From contig JBHGBM010000041.1 in assembly GCA_041946965.1 (NCBI GenBank), positions 1 to 44,973 on the forward strand: 44,973 nt of DNA, in the 5' to 3' direction. This DNA comes from JBHGBM01 sp041946965 (lineage in GTDB: Bacteria; Acidobacteriota; Terriglobia; Bryobacterales; Bryobacteraceae). Below, in pieces: positions 1-8,498 of this stretch. Under the pieces are notes generated by a model that made no database searches, was not told the origin of the DNA, and was given only the letters and a program-made list of their open reading frames with translations. The position numbers and the translations under genes were made by a program. Position 1 is the first letter of the stretch, and every line of letters starts with the position of its first letter.

Positions 1-1785
<1,785 letters not shown>

Positions 1786-1792
1786 ACCTGAT

Positions 1793-3055
1793 ATGAACCG
1801 GCGTGAGTTTCTGGCTGGGATGGGGGCCGCCGCGCTCCCCGCCCCGCGCAAGCCGAACATCGTCATCATCCTGGCCGATGATCTCGGGTATGGCGACCTG
1901 GCCTGCTACGGCGGGCGCAATCCGACTCCCCACCTCGACGCGCTGGCGCGTGGGGGTGTGCGTTTCACGGATTTTCATTCCAACGGCGCGGTGTGCAGCC
2001 CCACCCGCGCCGCGCTGATGACCGGCCGCTACCAGCAGCGCTGCGGCATTACGGAGGTGATCGCGGCGGCCGGCCCGCGGGACCAGGGGCTCGATCCCGC
2101 CGCCCAGACGGCGTTCCCTTCGCTGCTGCGTAAAGCCGGCTACCGCACGGCCATGTTCGGCAAGTGGCATCTCGGCTATCAGCCGCGGTTCAATCCCGTA
2201 CATCATGGCTTCGACGAGTTTCGCGGCTACGTAAGCGGCAACGTGGATTACTTCTCCCACGTGGACCAGGCGGGGCACGCCGACTGGTGGAACGGCGACC
2301 GGCTGGCGCCCGAAGAGGGCTATACCACCGAACTGGTGACGCGCCACGGCGTGCGCTTCATCGAGAGCAACCGCGAGCGCCCGTTCCTCCTGTACCTGGC
2401 GCACGAGGCGGTGCACTATCCCTACCAGGGTCCTGACGGCAAGCCGCAGCGTGTGGCGGGTCAGGCGCCCCCGCGCGACCCGAAGCAGGATGTCGCGCCC
2501 GTGTACCGGCAGATGCTTGGCGCCATGGACTCCGGCGTGGGCCGCGTAATGGATACGCTGCGCAGGCTCGGGCTGGAGCGTGATACGTTCGTGTTCTTCT
2601 TCTCCGATAACGGCGCGACGCAGGCGGGCTCCAACGCCCCGCTGCGCGGGTTCAAGAGCAGCGTATGGGAGGGCGGCCACCGCATCCCCGCCATCGCCTA
2701 CTGGCCCGGGCGCGTACCGGCCGGAAAGGTTTCCGCGCAAACCGGAATCGGCATGGATCTGTTTGCCACCCTGCTGGAAATCTCTGGCGCACCCGCCGCG
2801 CCGCGCAAGCTCGACGGAACCAGCCTCATGCCCATCCTCACCGCCGAAACCCCCCGTACGCTGTTCTGGGGCCACGGCCCGCAACGCGCGGTGCGCGACG
2901 GCGACTGGAAGCTCGTGCTCATGCCGGAGGCCGAACCCTTCCTGGCTAACCTGCGCGCGGATCCCGGCGAGCGCACCAACCTGGCCGCGGCCGAATCCGC
3001 CCGCGTGGCGCGCATGCGCGAGATGCTGGCCGCCTGGGAAAGAGACGTACAATAG
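1793..3055 (+). CDS. Tat-exported sulfatase (arylsulfatase A family)
   Basis: The 420-residue protein hydrolyses a sulfate ester; the substrate cannot be told from sequence. The N-terminus NRREFLAG followed by an Ala-rich stretch is a short Tat-type signal. NIVIILADDLGYGD (about residues 22-35) supplies the metal-binding Asp pair. C68-S-P-T-R72 is the CxPxR sulfatase signature whose Cys is converted to formylglycine, so an FGE-type activating enzyme is needed and is not in this window. FGKWHLG near residue 123 and FSDNGA near 270 are further family motifs. Length is normal for bacterial members of the family. It lies 7 nt after maeB and 5 nt before an exported alpha/beta hydrolase, so the two secreted hydrolases may be made together and act on a sulfated, acylated polymer or glycoside. 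Confidence 0.93.
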   Translation: MNRREFLAGMGAAALPAPRKPNIVIILADDLGYGDLACYGGRNPTPHLDALARGGVRFTDFHSNGAVCSPTRAALMTGRYQQRCGITEVIAAAGPRDQGLDPAAQTAFPSLLRKAGYRTAMFGKWHLGYQPRFNPVHHGFDEFRGYVSGNVDYFSHVDQAGHADWWNGDRLAPEEGYTTELVTRHGVRFIESNRERPFLLYLAHEAVHYPYQGPDGKPQRVAGQAPPRDPKQDVAPVYRQMLGAMDSGVGRVMDTLRRLGLERDTFVFFFSDNGATQAGSNAPLRGFKSSVWEGGHRIPAIAYWPGRVPAGKVSAQTGIGMDLFATLLEISGAPAAPRKLDGTSLMPILTAETPRTLFWGHGPQRAVRDGDWKLVLMPEAEPFLANLRADPGERTNLAAAESARVARMREMLAAWERDVQ

Positions 3056-3060
3056 CGCCC

Positions 3061-4386
3061 ATGGCACTCCTGCTGCTACTGGCGCTGGCCGGGTTTGACG
3101 GCCACTGGCTCGGGACCCTGGACCTCGGCGCGGCGAAGCTGCGAATCGCTTTGCACATCGCCAACGGCAAGGGAACGCTCGACAGCCTGGATCAGGGAGC
3201 CACCGGCATCCCGCTCAGCACCCTGACCACCGACGCCGGCAAGATCAACTTCGAGATCGCCGCGCTCGGCGCCCAGTACGAAGGCGCGCTTTCCGCGGAC
3301 GGAAAACAGATCACCGGCACGTTCCACCAGCGCGGCCTCACGCTTCCGCTCCTGTTCACGCGCACGGAAAGCCCGGTTGAACTCGCCCGTCCCCAGGAAC
3401 CCAGGAAGCCGTATCCATACGAGGAAGCCGAAGTCACGTATGAGAACAAGGGCATCCGCCTCGCGGGCGCCCTTACGCTGCCGCGCGCCGCGGGACCGCA
3501 TCCGGCGGTGCTCCTCATCACCGGCTCGGGGCCGCAGGACCGCAACGAAACCGTCGCGGGGCACAGGCCGTTTCTGGTGCTGGCGGACTATCTCACGCGC
3601 CGTGGCTGCGCCGTGCTGCGCGTGGACGATCGCGGGGTGGGCGGCTCCACCGGCAGCGTCATGGCGAGCACCTCGGAGGATTTCGCGGCCGACACGCTGG
3701 CCGGCGTCGCGTACCTCAAGGCGCGCAAGGACATCGACGCGCGCCGCATCGGACTGCTGGGCCACAGCGAAGGCGGGCTGGTGGGGGCGATGGCGGCCGC
3801 GCGCAGCCCGGATGTCGCCTTCCTCGTCATGATGGCCGGGCCCGGCGTGCGCGGCGACCGCATCCTGCTCTCGCAGATCGAACAACTGAACCGCATCGGC
3901 GGCGTTTCCAAGGATGTGACCGCCAAGAGTCTCGAAACCGAGCAGCGCCTTTTCGACATTCTGCGCGCCGAAAAGGACAACGCCGCCGCCGTGAAGAAGA
4001 TGGAGGCGGCGCTGCCGCCGAACCTGCCCGCCGCCGAACTCGGCCGTATACGCGCCGGGCTCAAGAGCATGACGACGGCGTGGTACCGCGCTTTCCTGGA
4101 GTACGACCCCGCCGTCTATCTCTCGAAAGTGAAGATTCCCGTGCTGGCGCTCAACGGCGAACTGGACGTGCAGGTCGCGGCGGACCTGAACCTTCCCGCG
4201 GTGGAAGCCGCGCTCAAACAGGCGGGCAACCGCCGCTATTCCGTCCTGAAGATGGCCCGCCTGAACCACCTGTTTCAGCACTCCAAGGACGGCTCCCCGG
4301 CCGAATACAGCCGCATCGAGGAGACCATCGCGCCGGAAGCCCTCAAGGCCGTCGGCGACTGGATCGCTACCAATACTTCACGATGA
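3061..4386 (+). CDS. Exported alpha/beta hydrolase (esterase/acyl-peptidase-like)
   Basis: The 441-residue protein has a very short hydrophobic N-terminus (MALLLLLALAG), probably a minimal signal peptide. Residues about 12-105 form a beta-rich N-terminal domain, followed by an alpha/beta hydrolase from about 125. LLITGSGPQDRNE resembles the oxyanion-hole strand. GHSEGG holds the probable nucleophile S236. NGELDVQV supplies the acid and NHLFQH the base. Members with this layout are serine hydrolases of the COG1073 type with unknown natural substrates. A -10-like TACAAT lies 7 nt before the ATG, inside the end of the sulfatase gene, so it may have its own leaderless promoter. Its last 20 bases overlap the convergent TIM-barrel gene. 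Confidence 0.88.
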   Translation: MALLLLLALAGFDGHWLGTLDLGAAKLRIALHIANGKGTLDSLDQGATGIPLSTLTTDAGKINFEIAALGAQYEGALSADGKQITGTFHQRGLTLPLLFTRTESPVELARPQEPRKPYPYEEAEVTYENKGIRLAGALTLPRAAGPHPAVLLITGSGPQDRNETVAGHRPFLVLADYLTRRGCAVLRVDDRGVGGSTGSVMASTSEDFAADTLAGVAYLKARKDIDARRIGLLGHSEGGLVGAMAAARSPDVAFLVMMAGPGVRGDRILLSQIEQLNRIGGVSKDVTAKSLETEQRLFDILRAEKDNAAAVKKMEAALPPNLPAAELGRIRAGLKSMTTAWYRAFLEYDPAVYLSKVKIPVLALNGELDVQVAADLNLPAVEAALKQAGNRRYSVLKMARLNHLFQHSKDGSPAEYSRIEETIAPEALKAVGDWIATNTSR

Positions 4387-5212
4387 GCGCCTTGGATTTC
4401 CGCACGCCTTCCACCGGGTCGCCTTTGCCTTCGTACTCGATGGAGAGCGGGCCGCGGTAGCGGTTCTGCTTCAGCATCTTCAGGACGCGCGGAAAATCGT
4501 AGCTGGCGGCCTCGCCTTCCGGCGTGAACTCGTTGATCTTCACGTGCGTGCTGAAGGCGTAGGGCGCCAGCAGCGCGATCTCGTCGTAGCGCCGGTCCGC
4601 CGGGAAATTGCCGAAGTCCACCGCCGCGCCCACCCACTTGGGGCCGGTCGCCTTGATCAGCTTCACGATGTTCGCCGCGGTTTTCGAGACGCCGCCGTGG
4701 TTCTCGATCGAGATGCGCACCTTCAATTGTTTCGCCAGCGGCAGCAACTCCTGAAACGCGGCCGCAACGCGCTCCACGCCGGCCGTGTCGTCGGCGTTCT
4801 CCTTGCCGGTGTTGCCCACGTTGATGCGCACCAGCGGCGCGCCCAGCCGCGCGGCGGCGCGCAGCTTCATTATGTCCGTCTCGATCTGGGCCTTGCGTTT
4901 GGCCTCGTCGGCCAGGGCGAGGTTACCCTCCATCACGAAACAGGTCACCACGCGCCCGTTCTCCTTGACGGCGGCCTTGATCCGGTCGATGTAGGCGTCG
5001 TCATAACCCTTGAAGAACATGTCGTTGAAAGAGATGCCCTTGATCCCCAGTTGCTTGTAGAAGGCCGGAGCGCCGATCATGTCCAGTTTGCCTTCCCGGA
5101 TCAACTGGCGGAAGCTGTAGGTCTCGGCGGCCAGCAGGTTGCCGCCACGCAGTTTGGCGTCCTGCGCGGACGCCAGCGCGCAAAATACGAGCGGAATGGT
5201 TAGCAATCGCAT
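4367..5212 (-). CDS. Exported sugar phosphate isomerase/epimerase-like TIM barrel protein
   Basis: The 281-residue protein starts with a clear Sec signal (MRLLTIPLVFCALASAQ). The mature part is an AP-endonuclease-2/xylose-isomerase-like TIM barrel. Supporting segments are FNDMFFKGYDDAYIDRIKAA, VRINVGNTG, RISIENHGG (metal-ligand Glu and His), GAAVDFGNFP, FSTHVKINEF and LSIEYEGKGD. Such proteins isomerise or epimerise sugars or polyols with a divalent metal; the export signal argues for a periplasmic, non-phosphorylated substrate. It follows hypE by 20 nt. An extended -10 (TGtTATAGT, read on the minus strand) sits 8 nt before its ATG, so it may be transcribed separately as a leaderless mRNA. 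Its 3' end overlaps the convergent hydrolase by 20 bp. A second TIM-barrel gene of this superfamily lies at 38194-39093. Confidence 0.86.
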   Translation of the reverse strand: MRLLTIPLVFCALASAQDAKLRGGNLLAAETYSFRQLIREGKLDMIGAPAFYKQLGIKGISFNDMFFKGYDDAYIDRIKAAVKENGRVVTCFVMEGNLALADEAKRKAQIETDIMKLRAAARLGAPLVRINVGNTGKENADDTAGVERVAAAFQELLPLAKQLKVRISIENHGGVSKTAANIVKLIKATGPKWVGAAVDFGNFPADRRYDEIALLAPYAFSTHVKINEFTPEGEAASYDFPRVLKMLKQNRYRGPLSIEYEGKGDPVEGVRKSKALIVKYW

Positions 5213-5220
5213 AAGTGCGG

Positions 5221-5229
5221 ACTATAACA
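5221..5229 (-). promoter_or_regulatory. Extended -10 element of the TIM-barrel gene
   Basis: Read on the minus strand the bases are TGTTATAGT, an extended -10 (TGn plus TATAGT), ending 8 nt before the ATG at 5212. Transcription would start at or 1-2 nt before the start codon, leaving no room for a ribosome site. It lies in the 20-nt gap after hypE. No convincing -35 was found. This is inferred from sequence only. Confidence 0.45.
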
Positions 5230-5232
5230 GCC

Positions 5233-6279
5233 TCAGCAGATGCGCGGCAACTGTTCGGTAAACGGCAGGTCGAGGATGCGGCGGCCGCCGATCTCGGTCT
5301 GGAGCAGCACCATGGGAGGATGCGCCGCGACGGCCTCGCCGATGATCACCGCGTCACGCCCTTCATCGGTGGCGCGCATGGCCGCGAGCACGGCTTCGGC
5401 GGTTTCGGACGCTGCGAAGGCCACCAGCTTGCCTTCGTTCGCCACGAACAGCGGGTCGAGCCCGAGCAGCTCACACGCCGCCCGCACCGGTTCCCGCACC
5501 GGAATGCGCGCGGCTTCCACTTCGACGCCCACCTGCGACGCCGCCGCCATCTCGCACAATGACGTCGCAAGGCCGCCGCGCGTGGGGTCCCGCATGGCGT
5601 GAATTTCGCCCGCCGCGAGCATGACTTCCACCAGCCGGTGGAGCGGCATCGTATCGGACGCGATAGCCCCTTCGAATTCCAGCCCCTCGCGCACGGAAAG
5701 CACCGCTATGCCGTGGTCCGCGATGGAGCCGCTGAGGATGATTCGATCACCCGGGCGTATGTTGGACGCCGAAACGTCCACGCCCGCGGGCACCAGCCCC
5801 ACGCCCGCGGTGGTCACGAACAGCTTGTCGGCCGAGCCGTGATTCACCACCTTGGTGTCGCCGGTGGCCACCGTCACGCCCGCCCGCCGCGCCGCCTCCG
5901 ACATGGCGCGCACCACGCGCTCCAGTTCCTCCAGCGGCAGCCCCTCTTCCAGGATGAAGGCAGCGGAAAGATACAGCGGCCGCGCGCCGCTCATCGCCAG
6001 ATCGTTCACCGTGCCGTTGACGGCCAGCTCGCCGATGTTGCCGCCGGGAAAGAACAAGGGCGTGACCACGTAGGAATCCGTGGTGAACGCCAGCCGCGCG
6101 CCGCCGGCTTCGAACACCGCCTGGTCGTCGAGCTTCGCCAGCAGGGGATTGTCGAAGGCGGGCAGGAACAGCTGGCGGATGAGCTCGGCGGAGAGCCGTC
6201 CGCCGCTGCCGTGGCCCATCACGATGGTCTTCCGCGAAGCGAGCGGGAGCGGGCAGGAGAGCGTGAAGTCCGGGTTCAT
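5233..6279 (-). CDS. hypE: Hydrogenase maturation protein HypE (carbamoyl dehydratase)
   Basis: The 348-residue protein has the length usual for HypE. It shows the PurM/AIR-synthase-type ATP-binding motif MGHGSGG near residue 21, GDTKVVNHGSADKLF in the middle, and DPTRGGLATSLCEMA in the C-terminal half. It ends in LPRIC; the terminal Cys is the residue that receives the carbamoyl group and is dehydrated to thiocyanate, the source of the CN ligands of the NiFe-hydrogenase iron. The protein works in the cytoplasm with HypF (carbamoyl donor) and passes cyanide to the HypC-HypD complex. The ATG lies 1 nt after the hypD stop, so the pair is translationally coupled. No hypF is seen in the window. 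Confidence 0.97.
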   Translation of the reverse strand: MNPDFTLSCPLPLASRKTIVMGHGSGGRLSAELIRQLFLPAFDNPLLAKLDDQAVFEAGGARLAFTTDSYVVTPLFFPGGNIGELAVNGTVNDLAMSGARPLYLSAAFILEEGLPLEELERVVRAMSEAARRAGVTVATGDTKVVNHGSADKLFVTTAGVGLVPAGVDVSASNIRPGDRIILSGSIADHGIAVLSVREGLEFEGAIASDTMPLHRLVEVMLAAGEIHAMRDPTRGGLATSLCEMAAASQVGVEVEAARIPVREPVRAACELLGLDPLFVANEGKLVAFAASETAEAVLAAMRATDEGRDAVIIGEAVAAHPPMVLLQTEIGGRRILDLPFTEQLPRIC

Positions 6280-6280
6280 A

Positions 6281-7366
6281 TCAGTGGCGGCCGTAACGGT
6301 AATATGCGGCGCAGGCGCCTTCGGCTGATACCATGGTGGCCCCCAGCGGCGTGAGCGGCGTGCAACGCCCGCCGAATGCGGCGCAGTCGCGCGGCTTCTT
6401 CAGCCCGCTGAGGATGGCCCCGCTGATGCACGCGGCGGGCTCATCGGCGCGAATGTCGTCCACTTCGAACAGGCGCGCGGCGTCGTATTCCCGGAACTCC
6501 TCCCGCAGGCGGTAGCCGGAATTCGGAATCACGCCGATGCCGCGCCAGGCGCGATCGCAAACCTCGAAGACCTCGAAAATGCGGCGGCGCGCCTCGAGGT
6601 TGCCTTCGCGGCGCACGGCGCGCGCGTAACGGTTCACCACCTCCGCGCGGCCCTGCTCCAGCATCTCCACCGCGGCCAGCACGCCCTCCAGCAGGTCCAC
6701 CGGCTCGAAACCGGTAATGACGATCGGCGCGCCATGCCGCGCCGCGATGGGCTCGTATTCCTCCCAGCCCATGACGGCGCACACGTGCCCGGGGCCGAGA
6801 AACGCCTGCACGCGGTTGCGGGGCGAGCCGAGGATGCCCTCGATGGCGGGCGGCGCCAGCACGTGCGAAACCAGCATGGAAAAATTGGCGGCGCCCTGCG
6901 CGCGCGCCTGCCACACCGCCATGGCGTTGGCGGGCGCGGTGGTCTCGAATCCCACGGCGAAAAACACCACGCGCTTGTCCTGGTTCGCGCGCGCGAGCTC
7001 CAGGCAATCCAGCGGTGAGTAGACCACGCGCACGTCGCCGCCCTCGGCGCGGATCTGAAACAGGTCGGCGTGGCTGCCGGGGACGCGCAGCATGTCGCCG
7101 AAGGTGCAGAAGACAACGCCGGGGCGCCGCGCGATGGCATGGGCGCGGTCCAGGATCTCGAGCGGCGTCACGCATACCGGGCATCCCGGGCCGTGCACCA
7201 GCTCGATGCCTTCCGGCAGCAGCTCATCCAAGCCATACTTCAGGATGGCGTGGGTCTGCCCGCCGCAGACTTCCATGATGGTCCACGAGCGGCTGGCGGC
7301 GCGGCGGATTCGTTTCAAGAGCAGTTCGGCGGCGGCGCGGCCGCGGTACTCGTCAAGGTGCTTCAT
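6281..7366 (-). CDS. hypD: Hydrogenase maturation Fe-S protein HypD
   Basis: The 361-residue protein binds a [4Fe-4S] cluster and, with HypC, forms the scaffold on which the Fe(CN)2CO group is built. Motifs seen are MEVCGGQTHAI, HGPGCPVCVTP, FAVGFETTAP, FLGPGHVCAVMG, EVCDRAW and the C-terminal FGGRCTPLTPLGATMVS, which together hold the conserved cysteines. The frame stays open upstream to 7612, but that extension is the shadow of hypC. The start MKHLDEYRG at 7366 matches the family and lies within the last 14 bases of hypC, as is common for hypC-hypD. It is coupled to hypE with a 1-nt gap. Confidence 0.96.
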   Translation of the reverse strand: MKHLDEYRGRAAAELLLKRIRRAASRSWTIMEVCGGQTHAILKYGLDELLPEGIELVHGPGCPVCVTPLEILDRAHAIARRPGVVFCTFGDMLRVPGSHADLFQIRAEGGDVRVVYSPLDCLELARANQDKRVVFFAVGFETTAPANAMAVWQARAQGAANFSMLVSHVLAPPAIEGILGSPRNRVQAFLGPGHVCAVMGWEEYEPIAARHGAPIVITGFEPVDLLEGVLAAVEMLEQGRAEVVNRYARAVRREGNLEARRRIFEVFEVCDRAWRGIGVIPNSGYRLREEFREYDAARLFEVDDIRADEPAACISGAILSGLKKPRDCAAFGGRCTPLTPLGATMVSAEGACAAYYRYGRH

Positions 7367-7601
7367 TGCCGTCCTGAAGCTCGCCCAGCTCGCGCAGGTA
7401 CTGGAGCGTCTTGGCCGCTTCGTCCTCGTCCACCTTGGCGATGGCGAAGCCGACATGCACCATGACGTAATCGCCGGGCGCCGCTTCCGGCAGGTATTCC
7501 AGGCAGGTCTCCCGCCGGATGCCCGCAAAATCCACGGTCCCCATGCGAACGCCCCGTTCCTCACGGCACGCGAGGATCTTTCCGGGAACGGCAAGACACA
7601 T
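7353..7601 (-). CDS. hypC: Hydrogenase assembly chaperone HypC/HupF
   Basis: The 82-residue protein begins MCLAVPGKIL. Cys2 is the invariant residue that binds the iron precursor in the HypC-HypD complex and later contacts the hydrogenase large subunit. The OB-fold core GTVDFAGIRRETCLEYLPEA and the segment PGDYVMVHVGFAI are typical. It is the first gene of hypC-hypD-hypE and overlaps hypD by 14 bp. Its start codon is only 34 nt from the divergent CDF transporter, so both promoters must overlap. No NiFe-hydrogenase subunit, hypA, hypB or hypF is seen in the window; these must lie elsewhere if the pathway works. Confidence 0.96.
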   Translation of the reverse strand: MCLAVPGKILACREERGVRMGTVDFAGIRRETCLEYLPEAAPGDYVMVHVGFAIAKVDEDEAAKTLQYLRELGELQDGNEAP

Positions 7602-7628
7602 TGCACTTCCATTTTATCAGCGTAGACT
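7601..7628 (+). promoter_or_regulatory. Promoter of the CDF transporter, probably leaderless
   Basis: TTGCAC at 7601-7606 and TAGACT at 7623-7628 are separated by 16 nt. The -10 ends 7 nt before the ATG at 7636, which would put the transcript start at the start codon. An AAGGG sequence touches the ATG but is too close to act as a normal ribosome site. The -35 overlaps the first base of hypC on the other strand. Confidence 0.5.
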
Positions 7629-7635
7629 TAAGGGA

Positions 7636-8496
7636 ATGAACACCGGACAACGGGTGGCGTTCACCGGAATGGCGGTAAGCGGCGGCCTGGCTGCGATCAA
7701 GATCGTTGCCGGACTGCTGGGCAGCTCGACCTCAGTTGTGGCGGACGGCTTCGAGTCCGCAGGCGACGTGTTCGCCTCCGGGTTCGTCTACCTGGGCCTC
7801 TCGCTCGCCGCCAAGCCCGCCGATGAGAACCATCCCTACGGTCACGGGCGCATCGAGATCCTTACCGGCTTGCTCATAGGGCTGGTGCTGACCGCCGCGG
7901 GCGTCCTGATCAGTTATCATTCCCTCGAAACCCTGTCCCGCATCCACATGATCCCGGCCACCTACGTGGTGTGGCCGCTCATCGGCTCCGCGCTGGCCAA
8001 GAGCGGCCTGGCGGGCCTGAAATTCCACTATGGGCGCAAGCTCAAGAGCGCCGCGCTGGTTGCCGACGCCTGGAACGATTCAGTCGATATTCTCTCGGCG
8101 ATGTCCGCGCTGACGGCCGTAGGGCTGGCCATCCTGCGCCCCGACCGGTTCCTCGCGGCGGACCACGTGGGTGGATTCGTGGTCGGCCTCATCGTGGTGT
8201 TCACCGGGCTGCGGGTGGCCTACGACACCGCCAGGCAGCTCATGGATACCATGCCGGATGAGATCCACATGAACGCCATCCGGGGAGTGGCGCTGCGCGT
8301 GAATGGCGTGCGCGGCGTGGAGAAGTGCTTCGCGCGCAAGACCGGCATGCAGTACCACGTGGACCTTCACCTGGAAGTCGATCCCGAAATGACCGTGCGC
8401 GCCTCCCACGATCTCGCCAGCGTGGTGCGCGACTGCATCAAGCGGGATCTCGAGTGGGTCGCCGACGTGCTGGTGCATGTGGAGCCGTCCGCTTAG
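7636..8496 (+). CDS. Cation diffusion facilitator (CDF) family metal efflux transporter
   Basis: The 286-residue inner-membrane protein exports divalent metal in exchange for protons. About six membrane helices are followed by a cytoplasmic ferredoxin-like domain (from about residue 205). The transport site appears as VVADGFESAGD in TM2 (E40, D44) and ADAWNDSVD in TM5 (N147, D151). HPYGHGRIE is the conserved loop after TM2. The TM2 Glu and TM5 Asn differ from the zinc-type D/H set of YiiP, so the metal should not be assumed to be zinc. The open frame reaches further upstream, but MNTGQRVAF at 7636 is the natural start and has a promoter immediately in front. It is divergent from hypC, and its stop lies 2 nt from the stop of the convergent glycosyltransferase-like gene. 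Confidence 0.92.
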   Translation: MNTGQRVAFTGMAVSGGLAAIKIVAGLLGSSTSVVADGFESAGDVFASGFVYLGLSLAAKPADENHPYGHGRIEILTGLLIGLVLTAAGVLISYHSLETLSRIHMIPATYVVWPLIGSALAKSGLAGLKFHYGRKLKSAALVADAWNDSVDILSAMSALTAVGLAILRPDRFLAADHVGGFVVGLIVVFTGLRVAYDTARQLMDTMPDEIHMNAIRGVALRVNGVRGVEKCFARKTGMQYHVDLHLEVDPEMTVRASHDLASVVRDCIKRDLEWVADVLVHVEPSA

Positions 8497-8498
8497 GC

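Noticed and set aside
7367..7612. Upstream extension of hypD by 82 residues
   Set aside because: The extension is the hypC gene read in another frame; HypD proteins begin near MKHLDEYRG.
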